From positions 1 to 64,000 of the forward strand of contig NZ_FAOZ01000023.1 in assembly GCF_001536285.1 (NCBI RefSeq): 64,000 nt of DNA. The letters run 5' to 3'. A program made the translations under genes and the position numbers. Positions 1-9,900 of the stretch are shown piece by piece (the first letter of the stretch is position 1; each line of letters starts with the position of its first letter). The notes beneath the pieces are model-generated. The model saw only the letters and a list, made by a program, of their open reading frames with translations, was not told the DNA's origin and did no database searches. This stretch comes from Parafrankia irregularis. GTDB lineage: Bacteria; Actinomycetota; Actinomycetes; Frankiales; Frankiaceae.

Positions 1-333
1 GCGCTCAGCGAGGCCGCGGCCGGGATCCCCGAGCGGCTACGCCGTTCGGTGACCTGGGACCAGGGCGTCGAGATGATGCGGCATGCCCGGTTCACCGTCG
101 CGACCGGGATCCCGGTCTACTTCTGCGATCCCCACAGCCCCTGGCAACGCGGTAGCAACGAGAACACCAACGGTCTGCTCCGCCAGTACTTCCCCAAGGG
201 CACCGACCTGTCCGTCCATACCCCCGACGACCTCGCTCGCGTCGCCGCTCAGCTCAACGCCCGACCTCGACAGACCCTGGGTTGGAAGACACCATCACAG
301 GTCTACGCAGAAGCCTGTGCGATGACCCCCTGA
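1..333 (+). pseudogene. IS30-family transposase, C-terminal part (cut by window edge)
   Basis: The frame is open from base 1 to a TGA at 331-333 and encodes the last ~110 residues of an IS30-type DDE integrase. The TWDQG segment holds the second catalytic Asp region, and [18 protein letters not shown] followed by LLRQYFPKG is the classic IS30 block with the catalytic Glu in SNENTNG. The N-terminal helix-turn-helix and first Asp would lie left of the window, so I cannot tell whether the gene is intact. The C terminus looks complete. Directly downstream (341-363) is half of a palindromic repeat found whole elsewhere in the window, so the element may have inserted into or recombined within such a repeat. 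Confidence 0.85.
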
Positions 334-340
334 AGACAAG

Positions 341-440
341 CGACCAAAATCCTCACTTCTTGCGGGTTGCCAGGCTGGCCCGTGCCCCTTTTGCCCCTCT
401 TGCGGCGAATCGCTTGGCGCGGCGCGGCGCCGCATGACCC
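341..440 (+). repeat. Half palindromic repeat plus conserved tail
   Basis: Bases 341-363 match the right half of the palindrome seen whole at 5019-5070 (CGACCAAAATCCTCAC then TTCTTGC). The following ~75 bases carry the same tail as that copy: GGGTTGCC, then GCCCCTTTTG, then TTGCGGCGAA and a GC-rich end. The left half is missing and is replaced by the end of the IS30 gene. Confidence 0.75.
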
Positions 441-599
441 CCGACGGGCGACCTCGAGCTACCGCCACCGCCAGGCAGCCCGAGGATCATGGCGGTGGGG
501 GTGGAGAGCGCGCAACAGAGCCCCGAGAAGCGGCCGAGTAACCCATCGACTACCACAGGCGATAGGCCGACCCTCCCTTCCTCGGATCAGGCAGCCCGC

Positions 600-628
600 T
601 TGACAGGCCACTTGTCTACCAAGATAGT
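600..628 (+). promoter_or_regulatory. Sigma-70-type promoter candidate
   Basis: TTGACA at 600-605 is followed after exactly 17 bases by GATAGT at 623-628, a perfect -35 box and a 4/6 -10 box. It points toward the sulfatase at 903 and would give a leader of about 270 bases. Confidence 0.45.
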
Positions 629-902
629 GGTAAACGTGATCGGGGTGACGTTGTCCGCGCGGTGCACGGTGGAGCATGTTCACGTCACCAGCTGTCTGTG
701 TCGCCACTGACACCGACTCGATCAATGCGCGCCGATATTTCGGCGATACCACTCCGCCCAGTGCGGGTCTTCTTTCTCAGCTAAGTAGGCGTTTTCCTGC
801 GCGGGCGGGCACCTCACGTCACGCGGAGATCTGGCGCGCCATTTTCCGCCCGCATCGCATTGCATCGCAGACTGCATACCCGACGAAACGAGGAACAGCC
901 GT

Positions 903-3344
903 ATGACCGATCAGGCCCCGGGAGAGAACGCCAGGCCGGGCGCGCAGTCCACGAATGCGGAAGCGGGCACGGACACGGGCCTGCAGCCCGCGGACGCGGG
1001 CACGCCTGCGGCAACGCCGGTCGGCACGCCGCGGCGCCGCGATCCGTATGCCAACTTCCCGGGCCGGATCGGACGCACGATGGGCCAGTCGGAGCCGGCC
1101 TGGGCACCGCGGGAGACACCCGCACCCGGGGCACCCAACATCGTCGTGGTGCTCGTCGACGATCTGGGCTACAGCGACATCGGCCCGTTCGGCTCGGAGA
1201 TTCCCACACCCGTGCTGGACCGGCTCGCCGACCGCGGGGTGCGGCTGACGAACTACCACACCATGCCGCTGTGCTCGCCGGCCCGAGCCGCCCTGCTCAC
1301 CGGCCTGAATCCGCACCGTGTGGGCTATTCGCTGGTTGCGAACGCCGACCCCGGCTTCCCGGGCTACGGCATGGAGATCGCCGACGACATCCCCACCCTG
1401 GCAGAGATTCTCCACGACGGCGGGTATGCCACCTACGCGGTCGGCAAGTGGCACCTGACGAGGGATTCCGCCTCGAACGCCGCCGACGACCGGCGCAACT
1501 GGCCGTTGCAGAAGGGCTTCGAGCGCTACTACGGCGTCCTCGAAGGGCTGACCAGCCTGTTCCACCCGCATCAGCTGGTCCGGGACAACAGCCCGCTCGA
1601 CATCGACGAGCTGCCGGACGACTACTACTACACCGACGCGATCACCGACGAGGCGATCTCGATGGTGAAGTCGCTGCGGGCGCACGACCCGGACAAGCCT
1701 TTCTTCCTCTACCTCGCGCACAACGCGGTGCACGGCCCGTTGCAGGCGAAGGCGGAGGATCTCGAACGGCACCGCGGCCGGTACGCCGACGGCTGGGACG
1801 AACTACGGGAGAGCCGGTTCGGCCGGCAGCTCGACGCCGGCATGTTCCCGCCGGGCACCCGACTGCCACGCCGCAACTTCGAGGCCGGATTCGAGGTCGG
1901 CGCCTGGGCTGACCTCTCCCCGGAAGAACAGCGCCTGTACGCCCGGTACATGGAGGTGTACGCCGCGATGGTCGACAATGTCGACCAGAACCTCGGCCGC
2001 CTGGTGGACACCCTGGAAGCCCTCGGGGAGCTGGACAACACCATCATCCTTTTCACCTCGGACAACGGCGGAACCGGCGAAGGCGGCCCGGAGGGCACCC
2101 GCAGCTACTTCAGCCGTTTCGTTCACTACCCGCTGCTTCCCGCCGACTGGAATCCCGACGTCGAGCGCGAGATCGACCTCATCGGCGGGCCACAGAGCCT
2201 GGTGCACTATCCCCGCGGCTGGGGAATGGCGTCGAACACCCCGTTCCGGCTTTACAAGGGCCAGACCCACGCCGGCGGGGTGCGGGTTCCCTTCGTGCTT
2301 TCCTGGCCGGCCGGCCTGCGCCGGACCGGGGCGGACGACGGCATCCGGGCGCAGTACCAGTACGTCACCGACATCGCGCCCACGCTGCTCGAGCTGGCCG
2401 GCGTGAAACGGCCCGAACAGCGCCACGGGCAGGTCGTCCAGGAACTCGACGGGGTCAGTTTCGTGCCCGTCCTGACCGACCAGAGCACGACCAGCACCCA
2501 CAGTGAACAGTACTGTGAGATGACCGGTAACCGCAGTTACTACCGGGATGGCTGGAAGCTCGTCACCCTGCACCGGTTCGGCACACCGTACGACGACGGT
2601 GAATGGGCGTTGTACAACCTGGCCGAGGATCCGACCGAGATCGACGACATCTCCGCCGAGCACCCCGATGTCGTCGCGGCGCTGGCCGCCGCCTGGGAGG
2701 ACGCCGCCTGGCGCAACGGCGTCTTCCCGCTCACCGACGCGAGCGGCGGCCTGGCCATCCGCAACCCGGCCGAGGAGCGCCTGCGCCGCCCGGTCATCCT
2801 GCTGGCCGGCACGCCGGAGCTTGAGCGGTACCGGTCCGCCAAACTGATCACGTTCCGGTCCTTCGACATCGACATCGACCTGACCTGGCACGCCGCGGAC
2901 GACGCGGGTGTCCTCGTCTCGCACGGTGACCAGGGCGGCGGTTACAGCGTCTACGTGGAGAACGGCCGGCTCCACCTCGCCTACAACGAGTACGGCACGC
3001 TGCACGAGGTGGACGCCGGGCCGCTGGACGAAGGCGTGCATGCCGTTCGCATCGCGGTGGCGGCGCAGGCGGGCCTGCGCTGGGAGTGGCGGGTCCTCGT
3101 CGACGGAGTCGAGACGGGGCGGCTCGCCAGCGTCCACCAGCTGATCGGCATGGCGCCGTTCCAGGGGATCAGCGTCGGCGTGGACCGCCGCTCCCCGGTC
3201 TCCTGGCCCGTCCACGAGCGGCACCGGACGTTCCGTTACACCGGCCACCTGCGCAGCGTGACCTACACGTCCGGCGAGCCGGGTCCGGACGATCTCGAGA
3301 CGCTGGTCCGGGTGATGCGGGAGGCCGCGGCCGCGTTCGAGTAG
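903..3344 (+). CDS. Type I sulfatase (arylsulfatase)
   Basis: This 813-residue protein belongs to the formylglycine-dependent sulfatase/alkaline phosphatase superfamily and should hydrolyse sulfate esters. The N-terminal metal-binding segment is NIVVVLVDDLGYSDIG near residue 80. The sulfatase signature CSPARAALLTG starts at Cys124, the residue matured to formylglycine by FGE. GKWHLT and SDNGGTGEGG supply further active-site residues. The last ~180 residues, after the catalytic domain, look like a beta-rich ConA/LamG-type domain, which makes the protein longer than minimal arylsulfatases. I see no signal peptide, so it is probably cytosolic. The ATG has GAGGAA upstream. The substrate cannot be told from sequence. 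Confidence 0.9.
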   Translation: MTDQAPGENARPGAQSTNAEAGTDTGLQPADAGTPAATPVGTPRRRDPYANFPGRIGRTMGQSEPAWAPRETPAPGAPNIVVVLVDDLGYSDIGPFGSEIPTPVLDRLADRGVRLTNYHTMPLCSPARAALLTGLNPHRVGYSLVANADPGFPGYGMEIADDIPTLAEILHDGGYATYAVGKWHLTRDSASNAADDRRNWPLQKGFERYYGVLEGLTSLFHPHQLVRDNSPLDIDELPDDYYYTDAITDEAISMVKSLRAHDPDKPFFLYLAHNAVHGPLQAKAEDLERHRGRYADGWDELRESRFGRQLDAGMFPPGTRLPRRNFEAGFEVGAWADLSPEEQRLYARYMEVYAAMVDNVDQNLGRLVDTLEALGELDNTIILFTSDNGGTGEGGPEGTRSYFSRFVHYPLLPADWNPDVEREIDLIGGPQSLVHYPRGWGMASNTPFRLYKGQTHAGGVRVPFVLSWPAGLRRTGADDGIRAQYQYVTDIAPTLLELAGVKRPEQRHGQVVQELDGVSFVPVLTDQSTTSTHSEQYCEMTGNRSYYRDGWKLVTLHRFGTPYDDGEWALYNLAEDPTEIDDISAEHPDVVAALAAAWEDAAWRNGVFPLTDASGGLAIRNPAEERLRRPVILLAGTPELERYRSAKLITFRSFDIDIDLTWHAADDAGVLVSHGDQGGGYSVYVENGRLHLAYNEYGTLHEVDAGPLDEGVHAVRIAVAAQAGLRWEWRVLVDGVETGRLASVHQLIGMAPFQGISVGVDRRSPVSWPVHERHRTFRYTGHLRSVTYTSGEPGPDDLETLVRVMREAAAAFE

Positions 3345-3493
3345 GCACAGGTGCGCGCGGGAGGCATGGGCGCCGGCACCCGCGTCCGGGATGCTTCCGA
3401 TCTCGGGTCCGGCACCGGAACTGGTGGAACACGGGCATCGTCGCAATAGGTTGTGCAGTTCAGATGCTGGCCGACCAGGGGTGACGGTGCGCT

Positions 3494-4504
3494 GTGAGCA
3501 ATGTGGAAACGGTTTCCGCCGAGATCCGGTGCCGGGCCGACGAACGCTCGGGGCAGGTCGTCGAGATCATCTCCCCGCACGACGTCCCGCTCGGCGGAGC
3601 CGACGCGATGACGGTGCGGCGCACCCTGCCCCGCCACAACCGCTCGATGATCGGCGCCTGGTGCTTTGTCGACCACTATGGTCCGCATGACGTCTCAGCG
3701 GGCGGCGGCATGGATGTGCCGCCGCATCCGCACACCGGGCTGCAGACGGTGAGCTGGCTGTTCGCCGGAGTCCTGGAGCACCGCGACAGCCTGGGAACCC
3801 ATGCGTTCGTCCGCCCCGGCGAGGTGAACCTGATGACGGGCGGGCACGGCATCTGCCACTCCGAGGTGACCGCCCCGGGGACGACGATCCTGCACGGGGT
3901 GCAGCTCTGGGTCGCACTGCCCGACGCTCACCGCGACGCCCCCCGCGACTTCCAGCACCACGTTCCGCCGGTCGTGGACCTCGACGGCGCGACGGCTCGG
4001 GTCTTCCTGGGCGAGCTCGCCGGCGAGCGGTCACCGGTACGCACGTTCTCGCCGCTGCTCGGCGCCGAGCTCGTGCTCGCACCGGGAACCCGGCTGACGC
4101 TGCCCGTCGGTCCCGGCTACGAGCACGGCGTCCTGGTGGACACCGGTGACGTCGAGGTGACCGCGGGCGCCGACGCGGGCGCGGGTCCTCCGGACACCGC
4201 CGGGCAGCGGGTCGCGGCCGGCGAGCTGGGGTACCTCGCGTCGGGTGCGGCGAGCCTGACGCTGGACAACCCCGGCAACGACCCGGCACGGGTCGTGCTG
4301 ATCGGTGGGGCGCCCTTCGACGAAGACATCGTCATGTGGTGGAACTTCATCGGGCGCAGCCACGAGGAGATCGCCGCCTACCGCGAGGCCTGGCAGAACC
4401 AGTCCGACCGGTTCGGCCGGGTCGAGGGGTACATCGGCGGCCCCGCCTGGCTGCCCGCCCCGCCGCTGCCGGAGGGCAGAATCAAGCCACGCGCCAGGCC
4501 GTGA
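3494..4504 (+). CDS. Pirin family protein
   Basis: A 336-residue bicupin. The N-terminal cupin has the pirin signature: VDHYGPHDV, then PPHPHTGLQTVSWLF and GHGICHSEV, with His residues (HPH...H) that bind Fe(II). A C-terminal cupin follows (residues ~180-290), ending in GAPFDEDIVMWWNFIGRSHEEI, a strongly conserved pirin tail. Family members act as redox-sensing regulators or quercetinases, so the role is uncertain. The start is GTG; the gene follows the sulfatase by 149 bases and may share its transcript. Confidence 0.92.
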   Translation: MSNVETVSAEIRCRADERSGQVVEIISPHDVPLGGADAMTVRRTLPRHNRSMIGAWCFVDHYGPHDVSAGGGMDVPPHPHTGLQTVSWLFAGVLEHRDSLGTHAFVRPGEVNLMTGGHGICHSEVTAPGTTILHGVQLWVALPDAHRDAPRDFQHHVPPVVDLDGATARVFLGELAGERSPVRTFSPLLGAELVLAPGTRLTLPVGPGYEHGVLVDTGDVEVTAGADAGAGPPDTAGQRVAAGELGYLASGAASLTLDNPGNDPARVVLIGGAPFDEDIVMWWNFIGRSHEEIAAYREAWQNQSDRFGRVEGYIGGPAWLPAPPLPEGRIKPRARP

Positions 4505-4645
4505 TCCACGGCGCTGTGAGCAAACCGCCACCAGCCGTACGGCCGTTCACGCCAACACGTGCACGGGACGATTCCGACGGCAAAGATGGCTTCGAACCTG
4601 TCGGTGGGCGGCACAGGACGTCCACCACGGAGCGGAGGAGGAACC

Positions 4646-4792
4646 GTGGCACGACGTCTCAGCTGCCCGTGTGGCGAATTCATCGAGGGTGAGGACGACG
4701 ACGACCTCGTGGAGAAGACCCAGGCCCATCTCGCCGAGAAGCACCCGGGCCATGAGTACTCCCGGGAGCAGATCCTGTTCCTCGCGTTCTGA
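4646..4792 (+). CDS. DUF1059 small protein
   Basis: A 48-residue protein beginning GTG-Ala-Arg-Arg at 4646, preceded by a strong ribosome site (GGAGGAGG). Residues SCPCGEFIEGEDDDDLVEKTQAH continue into HLAEKHPGHEYSREQIL, the pattern of DUF1059 proteins, with two N-terminal cysteines (CxC). A longer in-frame reading from 4559 has no comparable ribosome site. The function of the family is unknown. Confidence 0.8.
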   Translation: MARRLSCPCGEFIEGEDDDDLVEKTQAHLAEKHPGHEYSREQILFLAF

Positions 4793-5438
4793 TCGATCCG
4801 CGCCACTTCGAGCCCCGCGCTCCGGCCGCGGGGTGGGGCTCGGCAGCAGTGGAAGCTCGAAGCCTCAGCTCGAAGATCTGAGGATCTTGGCTGCTCTGGA
4901 GCCGGTCGCAGCTGGGCGCCGATCAGGATCGCTGGTCGGGTAGGCGAGGACGTTCGCACCCCACGAATGCGGCCGGACTCCGAGAGCCCGGTCTCCCGGT
5001 AGCCCGGTTTGGCGAGTCGCAAGAGTGAACGATTTTGGTCGTTCCGACGACCAAAATCCTCACTTCTTGCGGGTTGCCGGGTGTATTTATGCCCCTTTTG
5101 TCTCTCTTGAGGCGAACTGCTGGCGCTGTGCGGCGGTGCGCGATCATCGACGGGTGGCCGCGCGGGTGCGGTTCGCACTCCATCAGCTGTCTTGCTCGGC
5201 ACCAGCAGCGACCAGAGGTTCGAAGCCCGGGATTTCGCTGCGCGCTGCAGAACGACCGGCACCCCCCATCACCGCGACCCGTCGAAGCCGTCGTTGCCGG
5301 ACCCTTCTGACGTGCGGTTTTGCGTAATACGTGCGGTTGGGGTGTAGAAATACGCCGTTCAGGTCGGATCGCCCGGTGCGGGAACTCCCACGGAACTGGT
5401 AGGGGCCACCGGGCGCCGAGGAGACTGGAAGCGGGGGC
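4793..5438. other. Intergenic region with palindromic repeat
   Basis: This 646-base gap contains the full palindromic repeat at 5019-5070 with its tail to about 5160. A degenerate remnant lies near 4880-4905 (ATCTGAGGATCTTGG). No open frame here resembles a known protein. A tRNA-like T-loop at ~5215 has no supporting arms. Confidence 0.6.
5019..5160 (+). repeat. Palindromic repeat, complete copy with tail
   Basis: A near-perfect hairpin: GCAAGAGTGA..GATTTTGGTCG pairs with CGACCAAAATCCTCACTTCTTGC around a short loop (5019-5070). It is followed by the ~85-base conserved tail (GGGTTGCCGGG, GCCCCTTTTG, TTGAGGCGAA, TGCTGGCGCTGTGCGGCGG). This is the best copy of the family in the window. Confidence 0.8.
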
Positions 5439-6683
5439 ATGCCGGACTCATCGGCTCTTGACGTGCTGGTCGGGCTGGCGTTGATCTTCGCCGCGTTCAG
5501 CCTGGCGATCTCGCGGATCAACGAGACCGTCCTCGCCCTGTTCCGCTACCGGGGGCTGCGGCTCGAAGCCGAGCTCCGTCGGCTCCTCGGCGGAATCCGC
5601 CAGGCCGGTGGCCCGGCGGATGGACCCGATGTCACCGCCGAGCTCCTCGACGGGCCGCTGCGGGTCCTGCGAGCCACCGGCAGGGACGCGCTGCCGGTGA
5701 ACGTCGCCGACCATCCCCCGGTCAGCGGGTTCTGGGCGTCGATCCGCCGGGCCCGGCGGCTGCGGCTGCCGTCCTACCTGCCATCGACCGCGTTCGCGCA
5801 GGCCCTGCTCGATCTCGTGGACCCACCCGCACGGGTCATGCTGCACCAGCTCCGGCCGGAGAACCTGCCCGCGGAGATCCCGGCCGAGATCCGGGCGGCC
5901 TACCAGCGCGCGTATGACGCCGCGCGCCGGGTGCTCGACGAGCAGACCGCCACGGCCCTGCACCAGGCCATGCCCGCGGAGCACCCGACCGGGCGGGTGG
6001 TGGCCGCCGCCCTCGTCGCCGCCGTCCGGACCGGCGCCGTCGCCTCGCTGGAGGAAAGCCTCGCCGCGCTGCCGCCCTCCCCCGCCCGGACGGCGTTGAC
6101 CGCCGCGATCGTCAAGGCCGGCGGCGACCGCGAGAAGATCATCGCCGATCTGGCGCGCTGGTACGACGACGCGATGGACCGCCTCTCGGGCTGGTACAAG
6201 CGGCACATCACCGCGTTCCTGCTCGCTTACGCGATCCTGCTGTCGGCCGCGTTCAACCTGGACGCCATCGCGATCACCCGGGCGCTCTGGCAGGACGGGA
6301 CCGTACGGCAGGCCGCGGTGGCCGCCGCCGTCGCCGAGGTGGGCACGGCCGGCGACGACGTGGCCACCGGCAGCGGAACAACCACGGGCACCGACGTGAC
6401 CGCGGATGGTGACGCGACGGTGGGTGAGGCCGCGGAGCGCAGCATCGAGGCGGTACGCGACGCATCCGGGCTGTCCATCCCGGTCGGTTGGGTCGATGCG
6501 TCCGACCGGCGCGACGACCCGCGGGAGGTGCCGACCTCGGTCGGCGGGTGGCTGCTGAAGATCGCCGGTATCGCGATCGCCTGTTTCGCGCTGACGGCCG
6601 GCGCGCCCTTCTGGTTCGACCTGCTGGGCAGGCTGGTGAACATGCGGGCCACCGGCCCGAAACCACGCGCCGCGAACGCCTAG
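5439..6683 (+). CDS. Three-helix membrane protein, unknown function
   Basis: A 414-residue protein I do not recognise by name. It has one hydrophobic helix at residues ~6-28, a long soluble region rich in Arg, Ala and Pro (30-245), a second helix at ~247-265, a low-complexity Thr/Gly/Val segment, and a third helix at ~374-395. The C terminus carries GAPFWFDLLGRLVNMRATGP; from memory similar ends occur in other unnamed bacterial membrane proteins. The kinase/GGDEF gene starts 278 bases downstream on the same strand, so a link in signalling is possible but only inferred. Confidence 0.7.
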   Translation: MPDSSALDVLVGLALIFAAFSLAISRINETVLALFRYRGLRLEAELRRLLGGIRQAGGPADGPDVTAELLDGPLRVLRATGRDALPVNVADHPPVSGFWASIRRARRLRLPSYLPSTAFAQALLDLVDPPARVMLHQLRPENLPAEIPAEIRAAYQRAYDAARRVLDEQTATALHQAMPAEHPTGRVVAAALVAAVRTGAVASLEESLAALPPSPARTALTAAIVKAGGDREKIIADLARWYDDAMDRLSGWYKRHITAFLLAYAILLSAAFNLDAIAITRALWQDGTVRQAAVAAAVAEVGTAGDDVATGSGTTTGTDVTADGDATVGEAAERSIEAVRDASGLSIPVGWVDASDRRDDPREVPTSVGGWLLKIAGIAIACFALTAGAPFWFDLLGRLVNMRATGPKPRAANA

Positions 6684-6728
6684 GACCGGCCTCGGCACCA
6701 CCTCGTCCCGCCGCCCCGGAGCACGGTC

Positions 6729-6816
6729 CTGGGCGCGATCCGGGGCGCGATCCGGGCGCGGTCTGGGGCGCGATCCGGGGCGCGATCCGGGCGCGGTCTG
6801 GGGCGCGATCCGGGGC
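6729..6816 (+). repeat. Tandem repeat, 34-35 bp x 2.5
   Basis: The unit begins CTGGGGCGCGATCCGGGG and ends GGGCGCGGT. It starts at 6729, 6763 and 6798; the third copy is incomplete. It lies in the gap between the membrane protein and the kinase/GGDEF gene. Confidence 0.85.
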
Positions 6817-6961
6817 AGAACGACCGCGCGACGGGCGGTCGCTGATCAACTCGATACCGACGACGCGGTCGGGGAAGACTTGCAGCGTGGGCCAGGTCTC
6901 GCGCGACGTGCAACGGCTGGAGCAGGCGGCCCGACCCAGGTCGCCGGGCCGGGATCCGCCC

Positions 6962-9900
6962 ATGTCACCGACGCCCTCGCCGCTCCTTCCCGTGGTGCTC
7001 GCGGAGACCGAGCGCACCCGGGTCACCAGGGTTGCGGGCCCGACCGGTCCGCTGATCCGGAAGGAGGCGCTGGGCCGGGGTGCCGGGCGGCGGCTGCGGC
7101 ATGAAGCGAAGATCCTCCAGCGCCTGGCCGGTGTCCAGGGCGTGGTCCAACTCGCCGCCGCGCCGGACGTCGAACACAAAGCGGACGTCGAGCACGAGAC
7201 GGACATCAAGGAAAGCTCGGGATCAATCCTGCTGGAGGACATCAACGGCACGGCGCTCTCGGGCTGGCGCACGCCACTCGGGCCGGACCTGCTGCTCGCC
7301 GTCGCCGAAGCGCTGGCCCGGGCGGTCGCGGGCATGCACCACCGCGGTGTCGTGCACCGGGACATCAGCCCGGCGAACGTCGTGGCCACCCCGGACGGGG
7401 ACGTGTGCCTGATCGACTTCGCGCTCGCCACCACGCTCACGTCGATGCGCAGCGAGTTCACCCACCACGCCGCGATCATCGGCACGGTCCCGTACCTGGC
7501 GCCGGAGCAGACCGGCCGGACCAGCCGTCCCATCGACCACCGCGCCGACCTGTACGCCGTCGGCGCGACCCTGTACGAGCTGGCGGCGGGAGCGCCGCCC
7601 TTCGGGGCGGACGACCCGCTGCGCATCATCCACGACCACCTCGCCCGGGTGCCGGTACCGGCGTCGGAACGAAACCCGGCAGTGCCCCGTGCGCTGGCGC
7701 AGGTCATCGCGCACCTGCTCGAGAAGGAGCCCGATGACCGCTACCAGAGCGCCGAGGGGCTCGCACATGATCTCGCCCTGATCCGTCGCGGCACGCCGCC
7801 GGCCCGCCCCGGAGCCCGCGACCGGTGGGACCGTCAGCTGACGTCGTCAAGGCTCGTCGGCCGCAATCAGCAGATCGACGAACTGCGTGGCGCGTTCCTG
7901 GCGGTCATGGCCGGCCAACCGCGTTCGGTCCTCGTCGAGGGCGAGGCCGGGGTCGGCAAGACGGCCCTGGTCGACGAGCTGAGGGTGATCGCGGCCGGTC
8001 ACGGCGGCTGGTTCGTGGCCGGGGCGTTCGACCAGCACCGCCTCGACCAGGCACACAGCGGCTTTCTCCGCGCGATCCGGGCCCTCGGTCGGCTGCTGCT
8101 GGCGGAGCCCGAGGAACGCCTGGTCGGGTATCGGGACCGGCTACGTCGCGGTCTGGGCCGCAACGTGGGCCTGGCCGCCGCCGCGGTGCCGGAGCTGGGG
8201 GTTCTGCTGGACGTCCAGGCCGCGCCGGGTGACCTGATGACGAGGCGGGCCCGCGCGGCGCACACCGGCGTCGAGATCCTGCGTGCGGTCGCGTCGACGG
8301 AACGCCCGGTGGTCTGCTTCGTGGACAATCTGCAGTGGGCCAACCGAACCCCGCTGGGCATCCTCGAACCGATCTTCGGTGGAAGCGCGGAGGTGGACGG
8401 GCTGCTGCTGGTCGGTGCCTACCGTGCCAGCGAGGTCGGCGCGACCACTCCGCTGGCGGGACCGCTCGGTCACTGGCTCGGCCAGCCGCACGGGCCGCGC
8501 CAGCTGCGGCTGGAGAACCTCACACCGGCAGCCCAGGCAGCGCTGATAGCGGACGTCCTGCACGTCGCGACGGGACCGGCGGCCGAACTGGCACGCATGC
8601 TGGCACCGGCGACCCGGGGAAATCCGCGCGACACCCTCGATCTCCTCACCACCCTGCGCCGCGAGGAGCTCCTGGACCTCCGTCCGGGTGGCTGGCAGTG
8701 GGATCCGGAGGCACTGCGCCGCCGGCTGCATCGGATCGACTTCGCCGAACTGCTGACGGCCCGGGTCGCCGCGCTGCCGGGTGTCACCGTCGACCTGCTC
8801 GCGATGGTGGCCTGCCTGGGCGCCCACGTCGATCTGGATCTGCTGGCCGCCGCCACCGCACTGCCGACGGACGAGGTGGAACGACGGCTCGCCCTGGCGA
8901 TCGAGATCGGCGTGCTGGTGCCCGAGACCGTGGACGGCGGCCGCCATTCGGTGCGGTTCCAGGACGACCGGACCCGCCAGACGGCGCTGGTCGGGCTCAC
9001 CCGGCAGTCGCAGGACGCGACGCGCCTGCGGCTGGCCCGCAATCTTGCCGGCCATGGCGAGGACCCGGACGACCCGCATCCACAGCGCAGGGACGCGGAG
9101 TATCTCTCCGCGGCGGCGGAGCAGTACCTGCCGGTCCTCGGCGCCATCCACGACCCGGCGGAGCGGCGGCGAGCGGCGGCGCTGCTGCGAAGGGCCGCGG
9201 GCGAGGCGAAGGTGCTGTCCAACCACGCCCAGGTGGAGAGGTACACGGCCGCCGCCGCGACGCTGCTCGATCCGTCCGAGGTCGACGCGCTGCTCGCCGT
9301 GCACATCGAGCGGCACGCGGCGCTGCGCGACCTCGGCCTGCTCGACGAGGCCGACGAGGTCTTCCAGATCATCGACCGCCTGTGCACCGATCCGCTCCAG
9401 CGCACGGCCCCGACCGTGATCCAGATTCGCAGCCTCACCGATCGCGCGCGTGCGACCGAGGCGATCGGGCTCGGCGTCGAGCAGCTGAGACGGCTCGGGA
9501 TGACCGTCCCGGACCACGAGCAGCTGGACGCGGAGATCGACAGCGGGCTCGACGCCGCCTACCGGTGGATCGACACCACGAGCGACACCGATGATCTGCG
9601 GCGCGCGGAGCTGGTCGACGAGGTGCGGCGCAGTGCCGTCAATGTGATCAACGGGCTCTCGCCGGCGGCGTTCTTCAGCGACCACATGATGCTCGCCTGG
9701 CTGACCGTGCGGACCCTGGCGATCTGGGCCCAGGACGGCCCGAGCCGCGCCCTGCTGGGGCCGGCGAGCCAGATCGCGATCACGACGATCACCCGCCGGG
9801 CCGACTACCGCGCCGGGCACCGCATCCTGCGTCGCCTGCTCGCCGTGGGCCATGCGCGGGGCTACGAGCCCGAGGTCTGGCTGGCGGAGTTCCATTACCT

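Larger units (their letters stand above)
334..902. other. Intergenic region, IS remnant to sulfatase
   Basis: This 569-base stretch holds the half repeat at 341-440 and the promoter-like site at 600-628. The short open frames here have no recognisable product. I see no intact right terminal inverted repeat for the IS30 element. Confidence 0.6.

Noticed and set aside
1803-3446. 547-codon frame on the minus strand opposite the sulfatase
   Set aside because: The sulfatase on the plus strand has full catalytic motifs; the antisense frame has none.
5205-5235. tRNA-like T-loop (GGTTCGAAGCC)
   Set aside because: The flanking bases do not pair as a T-stem, and no acceptor, D or anticodon arm is found upstream.
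6488-6961. N-terminal extension of the kinase/GGDEF protein
   Set aside because: It would overlap the membrane-protein gene in another frame and run through the tandem repeat; kinase homology begins just after the ATG at 6962.
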